Assembly (NCBI GenBank): GCA_945787585.1
Contig: CALZIG010000151.1
Location: 1-23,741, forward strand
Origin: an uncultured Gammaproteobacteria bacterium
Lineage (GTDB): Bacteria; Pseudomonadota; Gammaproteobacteria; SZUA-140
Direction: 5' to 3'
DNA: 23,741 bases
Shown: positions 1-8,515 of the stretch, piece by piece
Position numbering within the stretch: position 1 is the stretch's first letter
Layout: each line of letters opens with the position of its first letter
Notes under the pieces: model-generated
Seen by the model: only the letters and a program-made list of their open reading frames with translations
Told to the model about the DNA's origin: nothing
Database searches by the model: none
Position numbers and translations under genes: made by a program

Positions 1-43
1 GAATAATGCGGGGTAAATTTACTAAAAGTAGCGCTTTAAATTC

Positions 44-1099
44 ATGAATGTCACTGGTGATGAGCTTGGATTTTTTGATAGCATTCTTCAATCGCTAAAC
101 GTTTCTGTCTTTCATCGATTGTCCAGTGGCCGTTATCGTAGTATGGCGACGCCGCATTCCTGGGCAGTCAAGTATGTCACGCTTGATAGTGTTGCTGATA
201 ATGAGTACGTCATATCAAACGGCTCGCCTTTGTTAGAGTGCTTTGTCGAGTCTGTTGAAGAAAACAGAGTGGAGCATGAGTACTTTGTTGAATCCTCCGG
301 CCCCTGGACAGAATCAAGTGTCATTGGCGAAGACGTCTCTTTTAAGGCGTTTGCGATACACAATGATCGCGGTGATTTTTTGGTGCTACTGAAGTTAGGC
401 AAAGAGTTTTTGGCAGAAAAGGCCAAGCTGCAATATGCACGTGAATCGATGCTGACTGCGGAGGTTCTTGAGCGTGAAGTAAGAAAAAGAACGCATGAAA
501 TACGCACGCGCGAGGAAGAGATTGTCATGCGTTTGTTGGCTGCATCAGGCGCGCGTGATGATGAGACCCGCGCGCATGTCAAAAGAATTGGTTTGTATTG
601 CGGGTTAATGGCGAAGTACATCGGCTGGGATGTGCATGAGATTGACGATATCTGTCTGGCGGCCACGATGCATGATATCGGTAAGATCGGTATACCTGAT
701 GCGGTGTTTTTAAAGCCCGGAAAATTAGATCGTGAAGAGTGGTCCGTGATGAAGACTCATGCAGAGATCGGGGCCGATATGTTGGGTGGCTCTACAATAT
801 CCCTGTTAAAAATGGCCGAAGAGATCGCTCGTTATCACCATGAGCGCTTTGACGGTAGTGGCTATCCTCAAAACCTTAAAGGCGATGAAATTCCGATATC
901 AGCACGCATCACCGCGATTGCCGATGTTTACGATGCGCTGATTCATCGGCGAGTTTATAAAGAGCCGGTGATAGAAAGTGAAGTGGTCAAGGTTATGAAA
1001 AAAGAGTCTGGCAAGCATTTTGATCCGGAATTGCTGCAACTATTCTTTGATCACCTGGATGAGATCCGCGATATCAGACTGAGACATCAGGATATGTGA
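44..1099 (+). CDS. HD-GYP domain protein, probable cyclic-di-GMP phosphodiesterase
   Basis: The 351-residue protein has an unassigned N-terminal region of about 120 residues (possibly PAS-like sensory), a helical, charged linker at about 122-165 that looks like a coiled coil, and a C-terminal HD-GYP domain at about 170-350. Visible catalytic elements are H178 in the first helix, the HD pair H210-D211 followed by IGK (K214), H239, the HH pair 265-266, GSGYP at 271-275 and D294 in the ADVYDA motif. The GYP signature is therefore intact. Known members hydrolyse c-di-GMP to pGpG or GMP in the cytoplasm. There is no response-regulator receiver domain and no transmembrane segment, so the signal input is unknown. 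No clear Shine-Dalgarno sequence precedes the ATG, which lies only 43 nt into the window, so its promoter may be outside. It converges on the next gene with 20 nt between the stops. Confidence 0.9.
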   Translation: MNVTGDELGFFDSILQSLNVSVFHRLSSGRYRSMATPHSWAVKYVTLDSVADNEYVISNGSPLLECFVESVEENRVEHEYFVESSGPWTESSVIGEDVSFKAFAIHNDRGDFLVLLKLGKEFLAEKAKLQYARESMLTAEVLEREVRKRTHEIRTREEEIVMRLLAASGARDDETRAHVKRIGLYCGLMAKYIGWDVHEIDDICLAATMHDIGKIGIPDAVFLKPGKLDREEWSVMKTHAEIGADMLGGSTISLLKMAEEIARYHHERFDGSGYPQNLKGDEIPISARITAIADVYDALIHRRVYKEPVIESEVVKVMKKESGKHFDPELLQLFFDHLDEIRDIRLRHQDM

Positions 1100-1119
1100 C
1101 CCGTCGTTTATTTCAATTT

Positions 1120-1458
1120 TTAACGCAGTCGGGTGCCATATAGCAGTGATAGGGTGATCTCATCTGCACTGAATTTTTTAGGGAAATAGGCCCCTGAAAT
1201 TTTGGCGGCGTGAATGCTGGCCCCGGTTAAATTGGCGTGTGTCAAATCGATGCCACGCAGATCGGACTGTCGGAAATAGCAACCACTGAAATCGACATTG
1301 TCGGCATTGATCCCGCGCAGGTCGATACCGCGAAAATCGCAGTGGGTGAGATCGCCATTAATGCCTGCGGCACGTTGGCTATTGAACTCTTCGATATGGC
1401 CTTCACGTAGCAGGCGATAGAGTGGTTCATCAGTTTTCATTTCGGGTTTTTTCGTCAT
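1120..1458 (-). CDS. Small pentapeptide-repeat protein
   Basis: This 112-residue protein has a polar N-terminal segment of about 35 residues, then consecutive five-residue repeats at about 36-95 of the A(D/N)LXX/DFXXX kind (for example CDFRG, IDLRG, VDFSG, SDLRG, IDLTH, ANLTG). Such repeats fold as a right-handed quadrilateral beta-helix. Family members range from DNA-mimicking gyrase protectors (Qnr, MfpA) to proteins of unknown role. This one is much shorter than Qnr, with about 10-12 repeat units or three coils, so a gyrase role is not supported. There is no signal peptide or membrane segment. It is transcribed divergently from the efflux operon across a gap of about 220 nt and converges on the HD-GYP gene. 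The function cannot be deduced. Confidence 0.75.
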   Translation of the reverse strand: MTKKPEMKTDEPLYRLLREGHIEEFNSQRAAGINGDLTHCDFRGIDLRGINADNVDFSGCYFRQSDLRGIDLTHANLTGASIHAAKISGAYFPKKFSADEITLSLLYGTRLR

Positions 1459-1679
1459 AATGTAATACTCTGGTGTGATCAGGGTGAACGAATGGTCTGC
1501 TTGCTGGTTAATACGCGCTTTTATATTACCGTTGAAGGGTGCTTGTGCATAGCGCTAGATGCGCTGAATGAATTTTAGATTAAGCGACGGGTGTTTGGCG
1601 TGAATCTATTAAGATTGCTGATAGAATGATATTGATTTTGAATTCCCAATCCACCCATGATGCGGGCACGGAGCCCTTA

Positions 1680-2867
1680 ATGAAGCGTGGTATTAACTTG
1701 CGAGTAATGGATGTGGCTCATACCTTGATTAGAAACGTAAACCGACAGCTCAAGCCTGCTAAAAAATGGTTTTTTGCTGGGATGATGGTCTCAGTGTTTT
1801 TGGTGGGTGAAGTGCTGGCCAAGGGTGGTCCTCCCGCTGCGCCAGTGACAGTCGGAGATGTCAGTGAGCGGGTAATCGCACCGACGGTGATGGTGGCGGC
1901 CAGCATTTTTAGTCGCCTCGATGCAGCGGTGTCCGCGGAGATGGCCGGACGACTATTGTGGTTGGCAGAAGTGGGGGGTACGGTTGCGAAAGGTGACAAG
2001 CTGGCACAGATCGACGATACCTCGCGACAGCTGGAAGTGGAGGAGGCCCGCGCAGGTCTCGCGCAGGTCACGGCACGTCTGACCTTTTTTGAAAAAGAGT
2101 TGAAGCGTCTCAATAGCCTCGCGCAACAGAACAATGCCGCACGTACCCAGTTAGAACAGACAGAATCAGATCGTGATGTGGCGCGTGCCGATCTGACGGC
2201 CGCGAAGGTGCGGGTTAAGCTGGCACAGGATCGAGTGGCCCGTAGCGTGCTACTTGCACCATTTAATGGCACCGTCGCGCAGCGTTTGATGCAGCCTGGT
2301 GAGTGGGCCGACAGTGGGGCGGGGGTGTTACGACTGGTGGACACGGAGGAGTTGGAAGTGCGCACGATGGTGCCGTTGTCATCTTTGGGGTTTCTTACTA
2401 AGGGGGCAGTATTGAATGTCCAGCTGGGTGGTGTAACGCATCCAGCGCACGTGCGTTCACTGGTGCCGGTGGGTGATCGTGAGTCTCGCCTGATGGACCT
2501 GCGGCTCGATATCGACAATAGCCCGTGGCCTGCGGGGCAAAGTGTGCGTATCGAAGTGCCGACGGCACGTGCGATGAAGCTGCTGACAGTGCACCGCGAT
2601 GCAGTCGTCATGCGTCGTAGCGGCGCCTATCTCTACCGCGTGACGGCAGACAATATGGCAGAACGGGTGGATGTTACCCTCGGGGTTGCTGATGGCGACT
2701 ATATTCAGGTATTGGGGGGGCTGGCGGCGGGTGATCGCGTGGTGACTGTCGGCAATGAGCGCATGCGGCCGGGCCAGCGGGTCAAGGTCAGTGGCGATGA
2801 AGCTGATAGTGATGCACCGCAGAAAAAGTGGCAGCAGGGAAGTAAACAGGGCGGAGCAGCCGAGTGA
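1680..2867 (+). CDS. RND efflux periplasmic adaptor (membrane fusion protein)
   Basis: This is the HlyD/AcrA-type adaptor that bridges an inner-membrane RND pump to an outer-membrane channel. An ATG at 1626 is also in frame, but the ATG at 1680 has a GGAG six nt upstream and is preferred (395 residues). The N-terminus is basic and then hydrophobic (WFFAGMMVSVFLVGEVLA), acting as a signal peptide or anchor with an unusually long n-region. A lipoyl-type half-motif (SAEMAGRLLWLAEVGGTVAKGD) follows, then a charged alpha-helical hairpin with many A, E, R and Q residues. The second lipoyl half is LLAPFNGTVAQRLMQPGEW, followed by beta-barrel and membrane-proximal domains. The C-terminal tail is charged and probably disordered. 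Its stop codon overlaps the GTG start of the pump gene by 4 nt, implying translational coupling. The substrate cannot be told from sequence. Confidence 0.88.
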   Translation: MKRGINLRVMDVAHTLIRNVNRQLKPAKKWFFAGMMVSVFLVGEVLAKGGPPAAPVTVGDVSERVIAPTVMVAASIFSRLDAAVSAEMAGRLLWLAEVGGTVAKGDKLAQIDDTSRQLEVEEARAGLAQVTARLTFFEKELKRLNSLAQQNNAARTQLEQTESDRDVARADLTAAKVRVKLAQDRVARSVLLAPFNGTVAQRLMQPGEWADSGAGVLRLVDTEELEVRTMVPLSSLGFLTKGAVLNVQLGGVTHPAHVRSLVPVGDRESRLMDLRLDIDNSPWPAGQSVRIEVPTARAMKLLTVHRDAVVMRRSGAYLYRVTADNMAERVDVTLGVADGDYIQVLGGLAAGDRVVTVGNERMRPGQRVKVSGDEADSDAPQKKWQQGSKQGGAAE

Positions 2868-5800
2868 ACTTAACGCGTCTTTCACTCAGCAACCCGGTCG
2901 CGGTTGCGGTCGCATTCCTGCTGGTGGTGATGTTTGGGCTGATCAGCCTTGAGCGCTTGCCGATCCAGCTAACGCCGGAGGTGCAGGAACCGGAGATCAG
3001 CATAACTACTGCCTGGCGTGCCGCGGCCCCGGAAGAGGTCGAGGCTGAAATTATCGAACCTCAGGAAGATGCACTGCGCGGCTTGCCCGGCGCGACTCGA
3101 ATATTATCTGAGGCGAGTCGCGGCAGTGGCAAGATTACGTTGACCTTTGTGGTCGGGACAGACATGCAGCGCGCGTTGCTGGAGGTGTTAAACCGACTCA
3201 ACCGCGTCGCCAAATACCCGGCCGATGCGAACGAGCCAGTGATCAGCTCGGTCGGCGGCGATAGCCGTCCGATTGCGTGGTTCATCATCAAACCGATTGA
3301 GGGCAATGATCGTCCCATCGCCTCCTATCAGGATTATATCGAAGAGGTGGTGCAGAGCCGTTTTGAACGTGTACCCGGAGTGGCGATGTCTGAGGTGCGC
3401 GGGGGGCGCGAGAATGAGCTGCGCATTACATTTGATCCGTACAAAGCCGCCAGCCTTGGGATTCAACTGCCGGATGTAGTGAAGCTCGTCGGGGCCGAGG
3501 ACGTTTCGGCCGGCTTTGCCGATGTGGGCAAGCGTCGTTACACCGTGCGTTACACCGGTGCCTATGGGGCAGAAGACCTCGGGGAAATGGTGTTGAAGTG
3601 GCGTGAAGGCAGTCCGGTCTACCTGCGTGATGTGGCAAAGGTGGGGGTCGAAATGGTGGACCGCAACAGCTTTGTGATTCAGAACGGTTTGCCTGCGATG
3701 GCGGTCAACGCCCATCGTGAAACGGGTGTAAATGTCCTGCAGGTGATGGACGGCCTGCGCGAGGCGGTGGCCGAACTGCGTGCAGGGCCGCTGCAACGGG
3801 CCGGTCTGTCGCTGGAACAGGTCTATGATGAGACGATCTACATCGACCGTTCGATTGCGATGGTGACCGGCAATCTGGCTTTCGGCATTCTGCTGGCGGT
3901 CGGTGTGCTGTGGTGGTTCTTCCGTAAGTTTCGCGCCACGATGATGGTGGCGTTGGCGATCCCGGCCTGTGTACTGGGGAGCTTTATCGTACTCGATGCA
4001 GTGGGGCGTTCGTTGAATGTAATCTCACTGGCAGGGCTCGCCTTTGCGGTGGGCATGGTGCTCGACGCGGCGATTGTGGTGCTGGAAAATATTGTGCGGT
4101 TGCGTGAAAAAGGGGTCTCTGGTGAAGAGGCGTCTGCCATCGGCACGAGCCAGGTATGGGGCGCGCTGCTGGCCTCGACCGCGACCACCGTGGCCATCTT
4201 TCTACCCGTGGTATTTCTCGCCGATGAAGCGGGGCAGCTGTTTGCCGACCTGGCGCTGACGATTGCCGTGGCCGTCTGCTTTTCATTGATAGTCGCGGTG
4301 ACGGTGCTGCCCACTACCGCCATGAGCTGGTTACGCGAAGCGGAGATGAAAGACCCGCATGCCCACTGGTGGCGTGCGATGACCGCTGGCGTGATGCGGA
4401 TCACCGGGCCGCGGGTGCGTCTGTTCTGGATTATCGGTCTGTTGACCATTCCGATGGCGCTGGTCTATCTGATGTTTCCCAAGACTGACTACCTGCCGGA
4501 AGGCAACCGTAATCTGGTCTTCAGTTTCATTAATCCACCGCCGGGCGCGAACGTTGATTTTATGGAACACGAGATGGGCCAGAAAGTGGCCGATGCGATG
4601 GCGCCTCATCTTACCGGTGAAAAGCAGCCGCATGTCGATAACTACTTTTTTGTGACCTTCCCGCGCGGCATGTTTATGGGCGCACGCACCGTTGTGCCGG
4701 AAGAGACCGGGCAGCTGGTACCGTTGATTAACGGCGTCATTGCCAGCTTTCCCGATACCATCGGTTTTGCCTTTAAGGCCTCGCTGTTTGGTGGGCTGGG
4801 CGGTGGCCGCGCGATCGATATCGATATTCAGGGGCGTGATCTGGAGGCGCTACTACAGGCGGGCGGCGCAGGTTTTATGGCGGTACGCGAGGCCTTTGGT
4901 ACCATGCCGCGGCCCTATCCGGGGCTGGATCTGGCCGAACCGGAATTGCGCCTGGTGCCGGATGAACGCCGTATCGCCGAGGTGGGGTGGAATCGTGGCG
5001 ATATGGGCGGCATCGCCCGCGCACTCGGCGATGGCCTCTATGTGGCAGATTATTTTGATGGCGAGAAACGGCTGGATGTGATCCTGCGCAGTGAGGGGTG
5101 GACGACGCCAGAAGCGCTCGAGTCGATCCCGCTGATGACGCCGGATGGCGGTATTCAATCATTGGGCGAACTGGTGGATGTGGTGCGTACCGCAGGTCCT
5201 GATCAACTACGGCGGATCGACCGCCGCCGCACAGTCACACTGCAGGTGCGTCTGCCGGAGGGGATGTCAGTCGAAGAGGGGATGGAGCTGATCAAGACGA
5301 AAGTGACCCCCGTGATTGAAGCGGTGTTGCCCGAAGACGGCTTCATTCGTTACGCCGGTTCGGCGGATAAATTGAAGACCACGCTCGCCAATATGGCCGG
5401 ATCATTTTTGCTGGCGATTGCGATTCTTTATCTGTTGATTAGTGCGCTGTTTCGTTCATTTCTGGATAGCCTACTGGTGCTGTTGACGATTCCGCTGGCG
5501 ACCGTGGGCGGCGTGGCGACACTCTATCTGATGAACCTGTTGGGTATCGCGCAGTCGATGGACCTGCTGACGATGATCGGCTTTGTGATCCTACTGGGAC
5601 TGGTGGTCAACAACGCGATCCTGCTGGTGCACCAGACCCGTAGCGCAGAGCGTGAAGGGCTGGCGCGCCGAGATGCGGTGGAGCAGGCGGTTCAGCTGCG
5701 TTTGCGGCCAATTCTGATGAGCACCCTGACCAGTATTTTTGGTATGTTGCCACTATTGCTGATCCCCGGCGCTGGCACCGAACTCTATCGAGGCCTCGCC

Positions 5801-5929
5801 GGGGTGATCGTTGGCGGGATGATGCTCAGCACGATTTTCACACTGATTTTGCTGCCGAGCCTGTTGCGGCTTGGTGAGCAGAAAATCTCCCCTGAGAATG
5901 CATTACGGGTAGAAAGTCGTACCACGTGA
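2864..5929 (+). CDS. RND superfamily efflux pump, inner-membrane subunit
   Basis: The 1021-residue protein has the typical RND layout: TM1 at about residues 10-28, a large periplasmic loop, TM2-TM7 at about 330-550, a second periplasmic loop and TM8-TM12 at about 850-1005. The start is a GTG overlapping the adaptor stop (GTGA), with a GGCGGAG purine stretch upstream. The proton-relay motif in TM4 reads GMVLDAAIVVLEN. D401 matches the first Asp of the AcrB D407-D408 pair as I recall it, but the second is Ala. In TM10 the AcrB K940 position is Asn (VVNNAILLV, N916). This resembles HAE2/HME-like branches more than classic AcrB. No TolC-like gene follows, so the channel must be encoded elsewhere. 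Export of hydrophobic compounds or metals is possible; the substrate is unknown. Confidence 0.9.
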   Translation: MNLTRLSLSNPVAVAVAFLLVVMFGLISLERLPIQLTPEVQEPEISITTAWRAAAPEEVEAEIIEPQEDALRGLPGATRILSEASRGSGKITLTFVVGTDMQRALLEVLNRLNRVAKYPADANEPVISSVGGDSRPIAWFIIKPIEGNDRPIASYQDYIEEVVQSRFERVPGVAMSEVRGGRENELRITFDPYKAASLGIQLPDVVKLVGAEDVSAGFADVGKRRYTVRYTGAYGAEDLGEMVLKWREGSPVYLRDVAKVGVEMVDRNSFVIQNGLPAMAVNAHRETGVNVLQVMDGLREAVAELRAGPLQRAGLSLEQVYDETIYIDRSIAMVTGNLAFGILLAVGVLWWFFRKFRATMMVALAIPACVLGSFIVLDAVGRSLNVISLAGLAFAVGMVLDAAIVVLENIVRLREKGVSGEEASAIGTSQVWGALLASTATTVAIFLPVVFLADEAGQLFADLALTIAVAVCFSLIVAVTVLPTTAMSWLREAEMKDPHAHWWRAMTAGVMRITGPRVRLFWIIGLLTIPMALVYLMFPKTDYLPEGNRNLVFSFINPPPGANVDFMEHEMGQKVADAMAPHLTGEKQPHVDNYFFVTFPRGMFMGARTVVPEETGQLVPLINGVIASFPDTIGFAFKASLFGGLGGGRAIDIDIQGRDLEALLQAGGAGFMAVREAFGTMPRPYPGLDLAEPELRLVPDERRIAEVGWNRGDMGGIARALGDGLYVADYFDGEKRLDVILRSEGWTTPEALESIPLMTPDGGIQSLGELVDVVRTAGPDQLRRIDRRRTVTLQVRLPEGMSVEEGMELIKTKVTPVIEAVLPEDGFIRYAGSADKLKTTLANMAGSFLLAIAILYLLISALFRSFLDSLLVLLTIPLATVGGVATLYLMNLLGIAQSMDLLTMIGFVILLGLVVNNAILLVHQTRSAEREGLARRDAVEQAVQLRLRPILMSTLTSIFGMLPLLLIPGAGTELYRGLAGVIVGGMMLSTIFTLILLPSLLRLGEQKISPENALRVESRTT

Positions 5930-6169
5930 TCGGGGCTAGTTTCGGGCATCCCTTTTATTGAATAGTTTTGGTTCAAAAAAGGATGTCTCAAAGTGTGACG
6001 AGGGTCTCGAATGGGCATTGAACGTGATCAAGGATCCTTAAAATATATATTGTGATATGGGTGCAGACGCCGATAGCAGAGATAAGTGTGACCACCTTAT
6101 TTAGCAATGTTATTGCGCACTGTAAAAATCGATAGTTGAGTCCGTTGTGTATTTTAAGGAAGTACTAAG
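5930..6169. other. Intergenic region between efflux operon and HDOD gene, with imperfect hairpin
   Basis: This 240-nt gap holds no convincing ORF. An imperfect inverted repeat (left arm about 5945-5956, right arm about 5977-5987, one bulged C, 20-nt loop) lies 16 nt after the RND stop. It lacks a T-tract, so a rho-independent terminator is doubtful. A 10-bp palindrome AAGGATCCTT is at 6030-6039, followed by an AT-rich stretch (6039-6051) that includes TATATT at 6046-6051. The latter could be a -10 element for the downstream gene, but no well-spaced -35 is visible. Confidence 0.3.
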
Positions 6170-7054
6170 ATGAATGTTGAAAAGCCCAATGAGCCATTAT
6201 TGAATATCAAGGCACGGATTGCCAAGCTTGATCGCCTGCCTACGATGCCAAAGATGGCGCAGGAAGTGATTCAGTTAGGCGCAAACCCACAGGCGTCGAT
6301 CAGTGATCTGGTCAAAATCGTTGAAATGGACCCGAGTTTAGCAGCGCAGGTGATGCGCTATGCCAGTTCACCTTTTTTCAGTTATCGCGGCAAGGTTGAT
6401 TCAGTGCACACCGCAGTTTCACGTGTGCTGGGGTTTAGTATGGTGATGAATCTGGCGCTGGGGGTCACCACTGCCCGACCATTTAAACTACCGAAGAATG
6501 TACCGCTTAATATCGATGCTTTCTGGCGCCATGCCATTTATAGTGCAGCACTGACGCAAGCGTTGAGTGGTGAACTGGCGGATGACGTACGGCCACCTGC
6601 GGGCCTTGCCTACCTCGCGGGTCTGCTCCATAATTTTGGCCATTTGCTGGTGGGCCATCTATTTCGTAAAGAGTTTCTGATCCTGAATAAATTCATCATT
6701 GCCGAGCCTGAAAAGGAGTTGGTGGAGATTGAAAAGCAGATTTTCGGTTATGAACATGGTCAGATTGGTGCCTGGTTGATGCATGTCTGGAAACTCCCTG
6801 AGGAGCTAATCGTGGCGACCAGAGAGCATAATAATCTTAATTATCAGGGGCAGCATGCGATCTATCCACAACTGGTCGCGTTGTCAGATCGGCTGTTGAA
6901 AGAGTACGATATCGGGGATGCGCCAAATAGTAGTATCCCTCAATCCCTGTTGCAGTCGCTTGATATTGGTGACTATCAGGCACGTATGGTAGTGAATCGT
7001 GTGATGGAGGGGTGTGAAGGGCTGGATACCATGGCGCGTCAACTGGCCTCCTGA
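6170..7054 (+). CDS. HDOD domain protein (signal transduction/regulatory)
   Basis: The 294-residue cytoplasmic protein is almost entirely one HDOD domain (about 15-215). Recognisable features are the LPTMPKMAQEVIQL opening helix, the DPSLAAQVMRYASSPFF helix, the FWRHAIYSA helix (H121) and the AGLLHNFGHLL helix. In a true HD phosphohydrolase this last helix would carry His-Asp; here it is H154-N155, so hydrolase activity is unlikely and a scaffolding or regulatory role is expected. HDOD proteins occur in c-di-GMP, motility and stress signalling. An AAGGA ribosome-binding site lies about 8 nt before the ATG. The gene faces pilU across a shared terminator, and an HD-GYP gene is 5 kb away, but no direct functional link is shown. 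Confidence 0.85.
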   Translation: MNVEKPNEPLLNIKARIAKLDRLPTMPKMAQEVIQLGANPQASISDLVKIVEMDPSLAAQVMRYASSPFFSYRGKVDSVHTAVSRVLGFSMVMNLALGVTTARPFKLPKNVPLNIDAFWRHAIYSAALTQALSGELADDVRPPAGLAYLAGLLHNFGHLLVGHLFRKEFLILNKFIIAEPEKELVEIEKQIFGYEHGQIGAWLMHVWKLPEELIVATREHNNLNYQGQHAIYPQLVALSDRLLKEYDIGDAPNSSIPQSLLQSLDIGDYQARMVVNRVMEGCEGLDTMARQLAS

Positions 7055-7086
7055 GCGACGCGTACTAACAACAAACTGTTTAATGC

Positions 7087-7120
7087 AAAAGGCCTTCCTT
7101 AAATTAGGGAGGCCTTTTTT
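7087..7120. terminator. Bidirectional rho-independent terminator between HDOD gene and pilU
   Basis: A 13-bp stem (7087-7099 with 7106-7118, one G-U wobble) encloses a 6-nt loop. On the plus strand the stem ends in a run of six T (7115-7120); on the minus strand the other arm gives TTTT. It lies 32 nt after the HDOD stop and 36 nt after the pilU stop on the opposite strand, exactly where a shared terminator for convergent genes is expected. Confidence 0.88.
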
Positions 7121-7156
7121 GATTGTGCCGATTTATTATTTACCCGAGCTGATGTT

Positions 7157-8308
7157 CTACCTGAGACTGTTGCTTTGTGAGTCATCCATCTCTTCCTCAA
7201 TGCTCAGGCCGCCAGCTTGACTCGGCGCATCACCGGCACTGCCAAGGTCTTTTTCTTCGAGACTGATGCGTAGGCGCAGATTGTTTTGTGAATCGGCATT
7301 ACGCAACGCTTCATCCAGTGAAATACGACCGTCTTTATAGAGTCTATAGAGTGCCGTGTCGAAGGTTTGCATGCCGACGTTTTCAGATTTTTTCATGACC
7401 TCTTTGATCTGGTTTATTTCACCTTTAAGAATCAGGTCGTTGATCATCGGGGTGCCGAGCAGGATTTCGATCGCGGCTGCGCGCTTACCATCGAGTGTCG
7501 GTACCAGCCGTTGCGACACGATGCCGCGTACATTGAGTGACAGGTCCATCAGTAACTGATTACGACGCTCTTCGGGAAAGAAGTTAATGATGCGATCGAA
7601 TGCCTGGTTAGCGTTGTTCGCATGCAGGGTTGAGATCGCAAGATGACCGGTTTCAGCAAAGGCGATGGCGTGTTCCATCGTATCGCGATCTCGAATCTCA
7701 CCGATCAAAATGACGTCGGGTGCCTGACGCAGCGTGTTCTTGAGCGCTTCTTCATAGGTCAGCGTGTCGACGCCGACTTCACGTTGGTTAATGATCGATT
7801 TTTTATGTTTATGGACAAATTCAATCGGGTCTTCAATCGTAATGATGTGCCCTGCGCTATTGGTGTTGCGATAGTCAATCAGTGCGGCCAGTGAGGTGGA
7901 CTTACCGGAACCCGTGGCACCTACGAATAGTACTAGCCCTCGTTTTTGCATGATGAGTTTGCTGAGGATTGGCGGCAGTCCCAGATCCGCAGCCTGTGGA
8001 ATATCGGTCTTGATATTACGGATAACGATACTGATCTGATTACGTTGCTGGAACAGGTTGATACGAAAGCGCCCGATGCCCGGTTCAGAGATTGCAAGAT
8101 TCATTTCAAGGGTTTTTTCAAATTCGCTCTGTTGTTCAGGGTTCATCAGCTGATAGGCGATTTCCTTGGCGCGCAGAGGGTTGATCGCAGTCTTTTCAAG
8201 TGGGGTTAAGGTGCCCTGTATTTTGGCACTGACGGGGGCGCCGACGGCGACATATATATCAGAAGCGTCTTTTGCGACCATAAGTTTTAGATAGTCATTA
8301 AGTTCCAT
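7157..8308 (-). CDS. pilU: Type IV pilus retraction-associated ATPase PilU
   Basis: The 383-residue protein belongs to the PilT/PilU branch of secretion ATPases, which power pilus retraction at the cytoplasmic base of the type IV pilus machine. It shows Walker A GATGSGKST (130-138), an Asp box IITIEDPIEFVH (155-166), Walker B DVILIGEIRD (198-207) and a His box HLAISTLHAN (222-231). PilU rather than PilT is indicated by the MNLAISEPGIGRFRIN stretch, FAETGHLAISTLHANNANQA, INFFPEERR and an acidic, serine-rich C-terminal tail. An AGGGA ribosome-binding site precedes the ATG. The gene is on its own rather than next to pilT, and diverges from glnE. PilU normally works together with PilT, so pilT should lie elsewhere in the genome. 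Confidence 0.92.
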   Translation of the reverse strand: MELNDYLKLMVAKDASDIYVAVGAPVSAKIQGTLTPLEKTAINPLRAKEIAYQLMNPEQQSEFEKTLEMNLAISEPGIGRFRINLFQQRNQISIVIRNIKTDIPQAADLGLPPILSKLIMQKRGLVLFVGATGSGKSTSLAALIDYRNTNSAGHIITIEDPIEFVHKHKKSIINQREVGVDTLTYEEALKNTLRQAPDVILIGEIRDRDTMEHAIAFAETGHLAISTLHANNANQAFDRIINFFPEERRNQLLMDLSLNVRGIVSQRLVPTLDGKRAAAIEILLGTPMINDLILKGEINQIKEVMKKSENVGMQTFDTALYRLYKDGRISLDEALRNADSQNNLRLRISLEEKDLGSAGDAPSQAGGLSIEEEMDDSQSNSLR

Positions 8309-8389
8309 TCTTTTTCCCTGAAAGCAGTCTTATTGGTAATGCAGCGCATGCAAAAATCTATCGACCAGACGAGGGGGTAACTTGAGGGT

Positions 8390-8406
8390 GTTGCGGTAAT
8401 CGCAAC
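8390..8406. promoter_or_regulatory. Inverted repeat in the pilU-glnE divergent promoter region
   Basis: GTTGCG-GTAAT-CGCAAC is a perfect 6-bp inverted repeat with a 5-nt spacer. It is immediately followed by a second short palindrome, CGAT-GCA-ATCG (8406-8416). The pair sits in the 207-nt gap between the divergent pilU and glnE starts, about 80 nt from the pilU start and 110 nt from the glnE start. It could be an operator for a dimeric regulator; no specific regulator family is recognised. Confidence 0.35.
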
Positions 8407-8433
8407 GATGCAATCGTTTGTATGGTTGCTTGT

Positions 8434-8460
8434 TTTACATCGTATTTTGTGGTGTATGAT
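8434..8460 (+). promoter_or_regulatory. Possible sigma-70 promoter for glnE
   Basis: TTTACA (8434-8439) and TATGAT (8455-8460) each match the consensus at five of six positions, but the spacer is only 15 nt. The predicted start of transcription would be near 8467, about 50 nt before the glnE ATG. This is a weak call because of the short spacing. Confidence 0.3.
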
Positions 8461-8515
8461 AGGGCGTATTGTGGTGCTATATCTGCATCTTCACCCTTTG
8501 TGAATACATCAAATT

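Noticed and set aside
1718..2611. 297-codon open frame on the minus strand
   Set aside because: It lies wholly antisense to the adaptor gene, its Ser/Arg/Thr-rich composition is typical of a shadow frame, and it has no recognisable domain.
3188..4449. Two overlapping minus-strand open frames of about 200 codons inside the RND gene
   Set aside because: They are shadow frames of a strongly coding plus-strand gene, rich in His, Arg and Ser and without motifs.
5945..5987. Hairpin after the RND gene as a rho-independent terminator
   Set aside because: The stem is bulged, the loop is 20 nt and no T-run follows on either strand.
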